A stretch of 64,000 bases of DNA from Gonatopus flavifemur (taxonomy: Eukaryota; Arthropoda; Insecta; Hymenoptera; Dryinidae): positions 248,001 through 312,000 of the forward strand of contig JAFFJZ010000089.1 in the NCBI GenBank assembly GCA_018340375.1. Reading direction: 5' to 3'. The position numbers and the translations under genes were made by a program. The notes under the pieces were generated by a model. It saw nothing but the letters and a program-made list of their open reading frames with translations. It ran no database searches and was not told where the DNA came from. Within the stretch, counting starts at the first letter, position 1, and each line of letters starts with the position of its first letter. Positions 22,826-35,165 of this stretch are shown in pieces.

Positions 22826-24818
22826 ATCCCACACAGCATTCGTTGTCTGAAAGATATCTTCAGGAATAATTAAGAACAATGCACGAAGTCTTATGCAACA
22901 TGAATAGACATCTTTTAGAAGTCTTAAACTGTTCTCACTTCTTACAGATATCTTCAAGAACATCTTCAGAAACCTTTTGGAAGTTTCTGGACGATATCGT
23001 TGAGACAATTCAAAAAGCTTTCTGAAAACGTTCTTGGAGGTATCTTTTGGAAGTAAGAACAATTGAAGGATACTGAAAAACGTCTATTCATGTTGCATAA
23101 GGGTCATTCCACGTGGTTTTTACACTCAAATTTTAGAATTCAATGGGATAATTTTTTTTCGATTCTTGGTCAAAAAATATTCGATACGTATTTCTTCTTT
23201 TTGTTTTCCAAAGCTTTTTTTCGAAAATATGATTTTTTGAAAATCTAACGCACTTGAAATCTCCTAATTTTCGAGCACTCATTACTCGAAATCTGTTTGT
23301 TGTATCAAAAACTTTCACAGACATGAAAGTTGGGTTTTTTCTCTGGTTTTCAATTCTTTGAGTTCCATAATCAGTATAATCGATGTTCATTAAGAATTTT
23401 CCAATTAAAGAACAAAAAGTGAAATTTCTCAATATAAGGTAGTTTTGATTTTGTTCATATTTTTACACATTAATCTGTGAACAATAACGAAAATTTAGCA
23501 ATTTTTTTATGATGGCAAGTATTATAGTTCCCGAGTTATAAATTTTTTTGTGGCCGCAATCGAGTCAGATACCACGCGCGCGGAGTGATACCGTGCACCG
23601 TGTGTCGTGTGCCGTGCCGTGAAGCATCACGTCTTCCATCCTTCTAATTTCAATTTGCGTCAATAGAATCAATTGATCAATGATCAAATCAGGGATGATC
23701 ATCGAAAAATAAATCATTTATATAGAAACATATTATTCATAAATAACTCGCCACAAATACAACTTCAGTATCATTTATTCGTGAAAAATAGTAGAATTAA
23801 TAACGAAACTTGCACCATATCTTTGAAAAGAATAGATTAAAGCTATTCAGCATACAAAAGAATAGTAATATACAATATGATAGTACTGTAATAGTAGTGT
23901 AAAATAATAGCAGTGATAGTAAATTATACATTGTGGAAATTACCTTTTGATGAGGTAATGCACTTTACGGTAGAATATACATTATTTTCGAGGTTGTCAT
24001 AGTAACGGAGGTGACAAATACCATTCGATTGTTCAATAAAACCAAAGGATGAGGTGAAAAATAGATCAATAGGTTAGGTTGATCGTAAAAGGAAGTATTT
24101 TTCACCTGTGTAAGGCTGGCTTCATTTTTCATCATTTTCCGGGTGAAAAATATACGAAATCATGGTGATTTTTACATTTCATTTTTCTCAGTGTACAATT
24201 CACTTTTACCTAAAGACGTGATGCTTCACGGTACAACACACGACACACGGTGCACGGTATCGCTCCGCGCGCGCGGTATCTGACTCGAACGCGGCCACAA
24301 AATAATTCATAACTCGGGAACTATAATACTTGCCATCATAAAAAAAATTGCCAAATTTTAGTTATTGTTCACAGATCAATGTGTAAAAATATGAACGAAA
24401 TCAAAACCACCTTGTATTGAGAAATTTCACTTTTCGTTCTTGATTTGGAAAATTCTTAATGAACATTAATTATACTGATTATGAAACTCAAAGAATTGAA
24501 AACTAGAGAAAAAATCCTAACTTTCATGTCCGTGGAAATTTTTGATGCGACAAACAGATTTCGAGTAACAAGTGCTCAAAAATTAGGAGATTTCAAGTGC
24601 GTCAGATTTTCAAAAAATCATATTTTCGAAAAAAAGCTTTGAAGAACAAAAAGAAAAAATACGTATCGAATATCTTTTGACCAAGAATCGAAAAAAAATT
24701 ATCCCATTGAATTCTAAAATTTGAGTGTAAAAACCACGTGGAATGACCCATAAGACTTCTTGCATTGTTCCTCATTATTTCTGAAGATACCTTTTAGAAA
24801 GAGGGTGCTGTGTGGGAT
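22826..24818. mobile_element. MITE with CCCACACAGCA ends, split by a palindromic element
   Basis: ATCCCACACAGCA near 22826 faces TGCTGTGTGGGAT at 24806-24818. The arms continue inward (AAGAACAATGCACGAAGTCTTATGC against the complement of GCATAAGACTTCTTGCATTG, the latter rejoined across the nested insertion). A second inner pair is CTTATGCAACATGAATAGAC at 22888 and GTCTATTCATGTTGCATAA at 23082. Without the nested 1.65-kb element it is about 340 bp. It separates the two halves of the LINE. Confidence 0.8.
23101..24749. mobile_element. 1.65-kb palindromic element, GGGTCATTCCACG ends, 4-bp TSD
   Basis: The arms, about 23101-23635 and 24213-24749, are near-identical reverse complements over about 540 bp: GGGTCATTCCACGTGG at one end and CCACGTGGAATGACCC at the other, and inner GTGCACCGTGTGTCGTGTGC against ACACGACACACGGTGCACGG. 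The 4-bp duplication ATAA flanks it (23097-23100, 24750-24753). The loop, 23636-24212, is AT-rich and non-coding. The termini resemble those of the 13.74-kb element at 48297-62035. Confidence 0.88.
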
Positions 24819-26870
24819 GTTGGATGAAAAATTGGAGGATCGACAAGAGAAAGACTTGGAAATGGAGAGTAGATGGACAAGTATGCAGGAGAACATAGAG
24901 GACTGTACAAATGAGATTTTGGAGAACGATGGAGTAGAACCTAAGAAACTATGGATAACGGAAGAAATTCTCGATTTAATCGATGAAAGGAGGAAATACA
25001 AGGATAAGAGTAGCGAACAAAACCAGCAGACGTACAAGGTACTGAGGAATAAAATGATTAGAAAATCAAGGAGAGCAAAAGAACAATGGTGAGAAGAAAA
25101 ATGTCAGGATATAGAAGTAAGATTGCATTTGGGGAAAATAGATGAGACATATAGGATTGTTGAGAGATTTTTTGGACAAATGGAATCTAGAAGTAGGAAG
25201 ATTGAAAATTCTCTAAGGAGACAATTGATAAGAACAGAGGAAAAAATAGAGAAATGGATTAATCATTTGGAAGATCTGTATAAAGATAGCGATTATATAG
25301 GATTTCTAGAGGGGTAGGAAGATGTCGATGAAGAAGAATTGGGTGATTCAATTTTGAGATCAGAATTCGACAGGGCTCGGAAAGAATTGAGAAATGATGA
25401 AGCGCCAGGAATAGATGGCACAAGTGCGGACCTTATCAAAGCCTCCAGTCAAAGAACTCGTGACGCACTGTTTGAATTGGTCAGAGATGTGCACGAGAAT
25501 AGAGAAGTACTGAAAGGTTTCCAAAACAATAAACTTGTCACCATTCCGAAAAAACACGGAGCAGACGAATGCGAGAACTACAGAACGATTAGTTTAACTT
25601 CACATGCCTCGAAAATACTGACAAAAATCATATACAGGAGAATAGAGAATAAAATAGAGAGCAGATTAGCAGAAGATCAGTTTGGGTTTAGGAAAAATAG
25701 GGGAACACGGAAAGCAATATTAGCACTGAGAACAGTAGTAGAGAAAAGTCTAGAGTTAAAAAAGTCTGTGTATATGGGTTTTGTAGATATACGAAAAGCA
25801 TTCGATAATGTTGATTGGGAGGAGATGTTGACGATTTTGAAAGAGGTAGGAATCAATTTCAGGGATAGGAGAATAATATATGAATTATATAGGAATCGAA
25901 CCGCAATAACAGGAATAGAGGGTCAAAAAGGAGAAGCACAAATTAGAAGGGGGATGAGACAAGGATGCTCACTATCGCCACTGAATCTCAATTTGTATAT
26001 AGAAGAAGCAATGAACGAAGTGAAGGAGCAAGTGCCATTGAAATTACAGATTCGAGGTGAAAATGTAAGCATGTTGAGATTTGCGGATGCCATAGCTATA
26101 TTAGCTACCAGTGGTGCTGAGTTAGAAAATACTCTCAACACTATGAAAACAATATTACTAGATAACTATTGTATGAATATGAATAAGGACCACACAAAAT
26201 TCACGATTTGTACAACAGCGAAAACATCAAGGGGAATGAAAATCTAAATAGATGCAGAGACAATTCAGCAAGTCGAAGAATTCAAATATCTAGGAAGCAT
26301 AATTACAGAAAACGGTGAAAGTGAAAGAGATATAAGAGCAAGAATAGCACAAGAGAAGCAGGCTTTTCACCAAAAAAAACAGTTACTATGTTCAAAGAAT
26401 ATTAGCTTAGCAATAAGGAAGAAATTCTTGAAGAGTTACGTTTGGAGCACAGCATTATATGGTTGCGAGATTTGGACAATTGGAAAAAACGGACCAACAA
26501 AGACTTGAAGCTTTTGAAATGTGGTGTTATAGGAGGATGCTTAGAATCAAGTGGATAGAGGAAGTAAAAAATGGAGAAGTACTCAGGAAGGTGAATGAAA
26601 AGAGAAGTCTTTTGAGACAGATCGTGAAAAGAAGGAGTACCATCTGATACGACACACATTAAGGCATGGTAGCTTATTGAAAACAATATTGGAAGGAAAA
26701 ATGAATGTTCAAACTCGAAAAGGTGGACCTGGATTAAGTTGTATGAAGCAAATTCAACAAGATAAGGGTTGTCGTAGATATGTAGAAATTAAGCGTCTAG
26801 CGGATAATAGACAGGGTTGGAGGATTTCATCAAACCAGTCATGAGACTGATCACTCCATGATGATAATTC
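24819..26870 (+). pseudogene. LINE 3' part: reverse transcriptase with FADA instead of FADD
   Basis: Plus-strand frames run from LWITEEILDLIDERRKYK through the reverse transcriptase (25339-26247, 302 codons) to an end with RRYVEIKRLADNRQGWRI and a GAT-rich tail near 26860. Recognisable blocks are APGIDGTSADLI, NYRTISLTSHASKILTKI, DQFGFRKNRGTRKAILALR, FVDIRKAFDNVDW, GMRQGCSLSPLNLNLYIEEA and LRFADAIAIL. The last should be FADD; the second catalytic Asp is Ala (GCC). Stops near 25318 and 26245 and a frameshift near 26500 add to the damage. Clade (RTE- or CR1/L2-like) is not resolved by eye. Confidence 0.88.
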
Positions 26871-26879
26871 CACGCATGT

Positions 26880-29144
26880 ATTTCATTTTATTGTATTTGA
26901 AATACAATATGTATTTTGGGTAAATATGCAGAAGTGCGACTTCTGGGAAAACGACTAATTTAGGGGAAGGTCTCTGCGGAAATGGCTTTCATTTAGGCCC
27001 AATGGAACATTCGAATAGGGGGAGCTGGGAAAAGTTCCCAAAGAGCACCTATACAGCTCATAAACAGCCCATCGTGGGAAAATGACTAATTTAGGAGATT
27101 GTCTTTGCAGAAATGGCTTCCATTTAGGCCAAGTAAGGCATTCGAATAGGGGGAGCTAGAAGAAGTTATCAAACAGTGCCCACACAGCTCACAAAAAGCA
27201 CCTTCTGTATCGCGGAACATAAAATGATGATTTTGGTGGGGTTTGGTGGGTTTCTTTCCGGGGCAGAGGAAAGGGGGGGGGGATTTTTTTCACTCCCTGT
27301 GAACACTAAAGGTGGTGGAAGCAGAGAAAAGTGCTTCAACAATTTCGAAACAGCTCATCAAAAGCGTCTTCTGCATTACGAAGCACTGAACGGTGGTATC
27401 AGCGTTTCGTGGCCATCAATTTCATCCCACCTCCACAGAAGTGGCTTTCATTCAGCGCCAATAAGACATTCAAATGGGAAGAGTTATAAGAAGCTCCCAA
27501 ACAATGCCTCCTTTCGCATCATGAAATACCAAATGATGTTTTAGGGGGGATTCGTGGGGTTTTTCCCCCGGGGAAAAGCCAGATTACGAAGCTACAGATG
27601 ATAATAATGGTGGCTGTGCGGGATTCGTTCGTAGACGCTACACTCTCCCAACCTCAGAGAAGAGTGCAGGTAGTGAGTGCCACGAGGAGTATCCCAAGAA
27701 CGCCCAAACAGCTCATATAAAGCAGCGGTGGAATGATGAAGTGGTAAGTGATGATTCTGCAGGTCAGCCGTGATCCCCTCGTGGAGATGATTCCTAATAA
27801 ACCTTTGTTACGTTTTGAATCTCTCACCAAACGAATTTTTCTGTTTGCCATTCCCAAACAACACCCAAACAGTTCACGCATCCCGGACACATACTTGAAA
27901 CACGGAGCAAGCCGATAAAGCGTTCCGGAAGGACGCTTGAGGCAAAAATGAGCTCATCTTGCAGGAAGCTGTTAGGTGGGTTGGGTTGGAAAGAGCAGCA
28001 CACTGAAAAAAACTCGAAAACTTTGGCAAGCTGAAAAATTATATTATTTCAAAATTAACGTTTCATCTGTAACATGAGTGACACAAAACTATCAAGGAAG
28101 GTATCTGGCCGTCTGATCCCGTTTTGCACGTTGTAAAAAACTCAGTAATAACAAACAGCTGAGTGAAAGAATAAGAAAGTACTGTAAGAAACTGTTCGAT
28201 GCAATTGAGGTTCACAGTTAAAGCTCCACGCTTAAGATCATGTTCTAGAAATGAAAATAATCGATACGTATTTTTTTATTTCAATTGGATACCTTTCATT
28301 TCCGAGATACGATTTTTTAAAGTTTCGGAGTTGAAAAAATCGAACATTCCTTCATCCCCGATATTTCAAAAGCCTTTGGATTTGGAAAAAACTTTCGAAT
28401 CAGAAAGACTTGTATTTTGTGCGATTTTACGGACTAGATATATGAAGTAAATTTTTTGTGTTATTTCACGCATTTATTCTGCAAACTTTAGAAATCAATT
28501 CGAATTACAAAAAAACGACATGCTTGAAATGTTACCATAATGTACTTTCTCATCACTCCAAGACCAGCAACATACGAACACACAGCCGTCTCAGGTTTCG
28601 ATGAAAATTGATCTGCAAGCCCTTTTAGGATGGGGGTAGGGGGGTGCCAGCGAGTGAGACAGGGATTAGATTCATTGTTAGTGGTCAATTGCAGCTCCCA
28701 CGGCGGTGAAAAAACTTATAAACAAACGTGCATCTGAACTCCGCATAAAAGCTGAAACTTCACTCCCCGGGGAGAAGGTGAGGGGGTGGTAGGCGCGGTG
28801 GTGAGGGTGAAGGCACAGTCTGTGAGCTACATTGACATTCCTTGGGAACTATTTTCACCTCAACCAATTCAGAAACACCAATGGGGCCAAATGGAAGCCG
28901 TCCCCGCAAAGAAACTGCAGGGAACACGTCATTTTCCCTCGATGGGCTGTTTCTGAGCTGTGTGGGTGCTCTTTGGGGACTTTTCCCAGCTCCTCCCATT
29001 TCAATGTCTTATTGGGCCTGAACGGAAGCCAATTCCATAAAAATCCTCCCCTAAATTAGTCGTTCTCCCAGAAGTCGCACTTCTGCATATTTAGCGTATT
29101 TTGTCATTTGAGATACATTTTTTGTAGTATTTTGTCCAGCCCTG
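26880..29144. mobile_element. hAT-like inverted-repeat element with repeated subterminal units
   Basis: GTATTTTGGGTAAATATGCA GAAGTGCGACTTCTGGGAAA ACGACTAATTTAG at 26930 is mirrored at 29053-29100. The arms carry a unit GAAATGGCTTTCATTTAGGC CCAATGGAACATTCGAATAG (26974) that recurs at about 27111 and 27438 and inverted near 28985. The right end reads TTTTGTCCAGCCCTG, a hAT-like terminus; the left end is not clear. The interior, 27500-28750, is non-coding as far as I can see. Confidence 0.55.
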
Positions 29145-29941
29145 CGGGCGCATTAGTCCACCATTACCCTGAGAGAAATACCTACTAATACCGAGAGAAT
29201 ATATCCTCAGATATTTTCAAAAATATATATTCTTGAGTGCAGCTGATATGTTGTACAGTTGGGAGAAATCTTTTTGGTTCAGAGAGATACGTTTTCAATT
29301 CAAAAAATCTATACTTGGTTCCAGAAACATTTTCTCGTATAAAGAGTGAATATTTGTGGAGAAATGAGTTTCTTGAAACAAGGAAATCTATTATTGATGG
29401 TAGTAATTATTTCTGATAGCAGTTGATTTTTGGTTTGGTCATTAACGGAGTTTGTACTGCATGATGTGGATTTGATCTCAGAGGGGGAAAACGTGGGGAA
29501 TTTCACTGAAAGACTGGAGTGAGTGATTCCATGGGAGTTTCATTTCAATCGGTAGGAAACTATGGAAAATTTTTTTTTACGATGCGCATTATTCGGCAAT
29601 ATTTTGGAAGCATTTCTCTTCCATGTCTGTATTATCCGAATTCCATGACACTTTGGAGATATTCAATCCACGAAGTATTAGTTTGATGATATAAATTCCA
29701 AAAGCGACGAACGTAATGGAAGAAAAGGGTAACCATTGCATTTCAGAAGAAAGTTTGGAAATTACGTAGATGGCACCATCATGCAGATATCTTCCGTTCA
29801 TATGATTCGATTATGATGAAGGTTTTACAAGAGTTTTATGTAGTGGTTCAGTATAAGTTTTAAACTGATGCTCACTGAACGACGGGAGGGGGAGAGGTTA
29901 CACGGTATTGAAAATTGTAATTCACGACCGCGCATACAGCT
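29145..29941. other. Spacer, nothing recognised
   Basis: No tandem repeat, inverted repeat or convincing frame. Two short minus frames (29309-29506 and 29589-29801) have no recognisable motif. Confidence 0.4.
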
Positions 29942-30057
29942 GTAATTTCATGGGGCGTCGAGCATCAAGCGTCAACATTAGAAAGAAAGAGAGGTCACAC
30001 AGTTCTTCTCTTTCCTTCTAATGTTGACGCTTGATGCTCGACGCCCCATGAAATTAC
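29942..30057. repeat. Near-perfect hairpin, about 50-bp arms
   Basis: The left arm, 29942-29991 (GTAATTTCATGGGGCGTCGA GCATCAAGCGTCAACATTAG AAAG...), is the reverse complement of 30008-30057 with one visible mismatch; the loop is about 16 bp. Transcribed, it would fold into a long, nearly uninterrupted stem like a hairpin-RNA precursor; equally it could be a very short foldback element. Confidence 0.9.
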
Positions 30058-30409
30058 ATCTTACCTTTGCTCCTTATCATTCCATTGCAATAAAAATCAG
30101 GTATGAGTTTCAACTTGATCTTAATAAAAGAATGGGAAGGAGACGAAGAAAAGGAAAACGTTACCGCAAATTGCGATTTTGTGACCACTCGCGTAGTTCC
30201 GTTATTGGTCATGCGATTACGATGAAATTTCTACCAGGTTTCAGTGACGTTTAGCTACTGAATTAGGGCATTTTTTCATTCATTCACGAGTTGGATTGGT
30301 TCATCCACGCATTAGATGACATGACGGATGAATTCTTGAAAATTTAGAATACATTCCCCATATAAACATGAAAAACATGGGAGTAATGATGGTTCTCCGT
30401 ACCGATGTC

Positions 30410-30690
30410 CTAACTTGAGATTCGGAATCAGCACCCTTGAAAACACCGGGGAGCCTTGTTCCATAAGAATCCGTCCATCAACACCGAAGTGACTATATTT
30501 ACGGACGTCATAATGAACCCACCATCTCAAATTCGCTTTTTGACCCTACATTTGGATTCCTCGCCCTCTCAAACCCTCAGGACCTATGTTTCGAAGAAAC
30601 CCGTCTATAAACACCCAAATGTCTATAGTCACGTCCACCATATTGAATCGGACATTTCTAATTCTTTTCTTGACTCCAGATTTGGATTCC
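30410..30690 (+). repeat. Degenerate tandem repeat, block 2 (about 125-bp units)
   Basis: AGATTCGGAATCAGCACCC, CTACATTTGGATTCCTCGCC and CCAGATTTGGATTCCCATCC open three units about 125-130 bp apart, each followed by AAAAC/AACCC, ATGTTTC or TTGTTCC, and CCGTCC/CCGTCT. Same family as 18400-18960. Confidence 0.7.
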
Positions 30691-31223
30691 CATCCTTATC
30701 AATGAATAATTACATTTTTTCGAACATCGGTCATTGGTTTGATGATTCCTCACAGGGTAATATTTATATGCTAGTTTTTGGATTTGCAACATTTAAATTT
30801 TCCGCTAAAAAATTAACGCCATATACTATTTCGTACATTCTGAATAGTGCTACCATTTGACCGTAAGTTCTATCCGTGCTCATTCCTTCACTGATTTCTG
30901 TATAAGATGATTCCCATCAAAATGAATGAATAACTACTTCAAATTTGAATTACACACGCGAACAAAATTTGACCCATTTTCTGTAACTAGAGCCTTAGTA
31001 TGATTTTCCGATACATCTTGGTGCGCTCAAACTGAATCTGACTCTAGAATTGTCTCATCACACCACGTTCTGAGGTATTCCAACCTCAATTGTAAAAAAC
31101 ATCGTTTTCCGACGTGTTTCAGGTTATGTGAAACCAAAAGGTTATTTTTTTGTTACAAAACTAGTGCATGCACCTCAAACTAGAAGTCATTGTCTTTCCA
31201 ACGCCGTTGAACTTGCTCGGACA
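30691..31223. other. Spacer, nothing recognised
   Basis: No gene or repeat that I can support, apart from AT-rich sequence. Confidence 0.4.
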
Positions 31224-32196
31224 TTAGAGGTGGCCTCAAGACCAAGACGATTGTGAATAAAATTCGAGACGAGATCAAGACTAAACTTAGTCTCGATCAA
31301 GAGTCTTATGATCTTGAGACTAAAAATTTAATTTTCGTTCATCAATTAGAAAATGGAAGTCAATTTGAAGCATATATGAATACTGTATACAGTCACGTAA
31401 TATCTGCAGAAATTCTCCAATAAGACTCATGGATCCATTCGAGAATGTTTAGAAGCAATTCATCATTAAAGTCAAATGGAAAATATTTTGAGCAGCATTC
31501 CGAAAAAATAGTTACTCATCACCATTTTCCATTTCAATAACCAAAAACAATTTTCTTTCCTGCAGAAAAACAATTATGATCCACTTTGTTAGCTCTTCAT
31601 TGAATACATATAATAGAAAATTGTAAAGTATATTCCAACAGTTCACGTGATATTCAAGAGAATAATGACAAAACCAAACAAGAAGTGAAAACATAGGATA
31701 TCATGATGTCTTAATATGAATTTCACCACAATACAATTTCAAAAAAATTAAGAGTAGCTCAAAACGAAATTACGTAATTTGAAATTTGCATATTGGATTT
31801 TTCAAACTGGACTTTATCCACGGATGGATGCAAATCAGAGCTTTGAGTGGATCATCATTCAATGAAGCTCTGCGATCAGTCATCATCAGCGATGCACTTG
31901 AAAACAATCGTTCTACTGGGATTAATGTCGCGTTTATACTGAGAAAATCTCTTGCCATTTTTGCCAGATGTGGGTAAACGTTTTCGTGGTTCTTCCACCA
32001 TATTAAAATATTTGTATCGGAGACAGCTCTGGGGAACTTCAAATGATTATCGACTTCCGCTTTCCAAGTACCAATCTCGCTATGATTCTGTTTCACATAT
32101 AAAATATCAAAATCAACAATTCAATCGTCTTTTTGTTTCTTTTCACTGTTCACCTGTTTTTTTGCATATCCTCTGGATTATAGTCATGTTCTATTA
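31224..32196 (-). mobile_element. hAT element remnant, 3' half
   Basis: TAGAGGTGGCCTCAAGACCA at 31224 looks like a hAT-type terminus, and it lies on the 3' side of a minus-strand hAT transposase tail (31770-32096). The 5' half is missing: the mariner at 32197 cuts the sequence, and nothing hAT-like resumes after 47296. Confidence 0.55.
31770..32096 (-). pseudogene. hAT transposase C-terminal (dimerisation) fragment
   Basis: About 108 codons. The segment ILIWWKNHENVYPHLAKMAR, then DFLSINAT, VERLFSSA and a LIC.HPW-like end, matches the hAT C-terminal dimerisation domain, whose conserved core is WW..N...P.L..MA..FLSI.A.S...ERLFS.A. The catalytic domain and BED finger are absent. This part would sit at the C-terminus of a protein of about 600 residues, so the copy is strongly truncated. 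Confidence 0.85.
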
Positions 32197-32366
32197 GGTG
32201 TATAACTTTGCTTCCGCCGTTTTGCAATAGATGGCGGTAGCGGTAAGTGATAGTTGGAATAAATGGATCATAGATGTCATACAATAAGCTTAGGTATTTG
32301 TAAACATAACGCCATCGAAATATTAGTCGATTTGTGTCTGCATCATGAAGTTATTCTCGATAAAAC

Positions 32367-33254
32367 ATGTCAGCTTACGAGCCACATTCTCGTCATTTGC
32401 GGGAGGTTTTAATTGTTTGCTTCAATATGAAGAAATCTGCGGCTGAGGCTCATCAGATGCCCTCAAATACCTATGGTGAGACCGCTATTGGTGGAAAAAC
32501 GTGCCGAGAGTGGTTTCAACGCTTCAAGAACGGTGATTTTAACGTCGGAGACCAGCATGGCGGTGGAAGAGAGAAGGTTTTCGGGGATGCAGAATTGGAG
32601 GCGATACTTGATCAAGACTCGTGTCAAACGCAACAATAATTGACAGGACCATTGGGAGTGACGCAACCAGCCATTTCAAAACGCCTGAAAGTCATGGGAA
32701 TGATTCAGAAACAAGGGAATTGGGTGCCGTACGAATTGAAGCCGAGAGATGTTGAACGGTGTTTGTGTGTTTATGAACAGCTGCTTGGAAGGCAAAGACG
32801 GGAGGGATTTCTGCATCACATTGTGACTGGGGACGGTAAATGGGTTCATTACGATAATCCCAAGCGCAGAAAAGCATGGGGATGTCCCGGCCATGCTTCC
32901 ACGTCGACGGCTAAACCGAATATTCACGGTTCCAAGTATGCTCAGTATTTGGTGGGACCAACTCGGCGTAGTGTATTATGCGTTGTTGAAACCGACTGAA
33001 ACAATCACAGGCGATCGTCATCGAACGCAAATAATGCGTTTAAGCCGAGCATTGGAAGACAAACGGTCGCAATACAACGAGAGACATGATGAAGTGATTT
33101 TACAGCATGACAATGCTCGACCCCATGTTGCGAAAGTGGACAAGACATACTTGGAAACTTGGAAATGGGAAGTCCTATCCCACCCGCCGTATTCTCCAGA
33201 CGTTGCTCCCTCGGACCATCACTTGTTCAGATCAATGGCACATGGCCTAGCTGA
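32367..33254 (+). pseudogene. mariner transposase, first 85 percent (rest at 47076)
   Basis: Starts MSAYEPHSRHLREVLIVCFN. TAA at 32637 interrupts the frame after QTQQ; the same frame goes on with LTGPLGVTQPAISKRLKVMG. A frameshift near 32930 then moves the reading to the frame with WWDQLGVVYYALLKPTETI. Catalytic motifs: VTGDGKWVHY (Asp present, the following Glu is Gly), LQHDNARPH and YSPDVAPSDHHLF. The coding sequence is cut after HGLAD at 33254 by the large insertion. Closest relative in the window is the transposase at 53520. Confidence 0.92.
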
Positions 33255-33255
33255 T

Positions 33256-34780
33256 GTAATATACTCCGTATATGTAAACATATTATGAGTTTAAGCATGA
33301 ATTTCTTTTTCTTTCTTCCCTAAACGAACCTAAATCAAATCAATACAAGGGAATTCTATGATTCATCATTTGAAGAAAATAGCGTTGAAACTCAGTTTTA
33401 GACTCGAATTCAAACTCTATCAATTCAAGCCTTGGAAACCATTCTTTTGAAAATATTTGATACGTATGTATGTGCGAATTCTGACCCACCAGGGAAACCC
33501 AAACCTCTTCTTTTCTATCGTTAGTCAAACTCAATACAAAAAAGGGGGCACATGATGATACAGCAACGACCGACTAAGCGTCGCGCCAAGCAATAAGATG
33601 ACTAAGCGCGACCCTTGTAGGTACTCTGCAGGTATGCACCAAGTGAATGTACACATAGTACATACGCTCTTTTTTTTCTCTTCCAGGAAAATACGTCTTT
33701 TATGCATATGGATATATATTAAAATATACCTATATTTGAACTAATGTTGAATATTTTTTCAATCAGATAAATTTTAGAGAGACAATAGCAAATTATAACA
33801 TTCACAATAAATAAACACTTAGAATTCTCGTAGTAAGTAGATAAATAAACAATTATTTCAACGAATTTGATAAACGAAAAGCACAAGCAGGGGAATATTC
33901 AACCAACAAAAGATAAAAACAAAGAAATAATTAATTCGAAAATGAATAATACAAACAGCATTGTTCAAACAAAACTTGCTATCGAAAACGAATAAAAAAT
34001 TCATTTTCAATAAAATAAATATTTCAAACGATTAGAAAAAAACATTAAGCATGCAATGTTAAATGAAGAGAATCAATTGTTAATAACATCATGCGATTTT
34101 AAATTATGAGATTGAATTATTTTGTCATTAGTGAATAAGAGAAAGTAATGAATAAGGAAGGAAAAACTGAAGTTTAGTGTGTAACTCCATCAAGAATACA
34201 GAGAATGGTGATGTGAACAAGGAATGGCAATAACGCGCATCGATTGGAAAACCCTTCGATCAACGGAACTTACCCCCCACGAAGGAGTAAGAGCGCGCAA
34301 AGCTATTCCACGAGGGTAGGGAAATGATTCATTCTACCGCTACGCTTGGACTACCCCCACCGAGGAACAATGATGTATGGGAAGACAACGGGCTTTCCAC
34401 CACCATGCATCGATCTATGATCCATGTATCGACGGAGACCTCACCCCCTTTGCGAGGAAATAAGGAATGAGAGGGTAGCAGCCCCTCTACCGCAGAGCCA
34501 TACAAATAGGATTGGTTATTGATTCATGGATCACCCCCGGCTATGAATCATTGACCAATGGAACAAAACGGGAAAAAAGGAGAATCAAGGAAATTTCAAT
34601 CACAAATCCTAGAGAAGGCAATTCACCCCTTCTATCATTTGAAATTCACAATTCAATTTTGATTGGCTGAGCAACCCTTTGAAAGTGGCTACACAGCCAG
34701 ATTACACTCATTTTTCTCGGCTCTACAGCCATCCGAGCTCTTCAGCTCCTCTAAACACTTACAGAAGTGAAGAATTTCCA
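33256..34780. other. Left part of the composite insertion, non-coding
   Basis: AT-rich to about 34180, then a GC-richer stretch of short direct and inverted motifs (CCCCCACGAAGGAGTAAG, CCATGCATCGATCTATGATC CATG, GATTGGTTATTGATTCATGG ATCA). No gene recognised. Confidence 0.4.
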
Positions 34781-34789
34781 GGCTCAAAT

Positions 34790-35165
34790 AGCCTACAATA
34801 CAAAAGCCACTGCTGCTGCATTTCAACTACATTTGTGCCACCGCTGATGTACGCCATTGCCGCTACATAGTTCTCGGCGTATACTTTTCACTACTACCGC
34901 TGCTGCATTTCAACTACATTTGTGCCGCCGCTGATGTACGCCATTGCCGCTACATGGTCCTCGGCGTATACTTTTCACTACTGTCGCTGCTGCATTTCAA
35001 CTACATTTGTGCCACCGCTAAAGTACGCCATTGCCGCTACATAGTCCCCGGCGTATGCTTTTTAATCATTGGTGCCGCTGATATTCCAACTACATCTCTA
35101 CCACCGCCGACGTACGCAGTTCCCACTGCCTAATTTTTGGCATATACGCTCATCATTGCTGGAGC
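34790..35165 (+). repeat. 87-bp tandem repeat (3 units plus a diverged fourth)
   Basis: TGCTGCATTTCAACTACATT TGTGCC starts at 34814, 34901 and 34988, exactly 87 bp apart, each followed by GTACGCCATTGCCGCTACAT and GGCGTATACTTTTCACTA. A weaker copy follows near 35075. 87 bp is 29 codons, but the frames contain stops. Confidence 0.9.

Noticed and set aside
27176..27544. 122-codon plus frame
   Set aside because: Lies in the arm of an inverted-repeat element with repeated units and a run of G; no domain.
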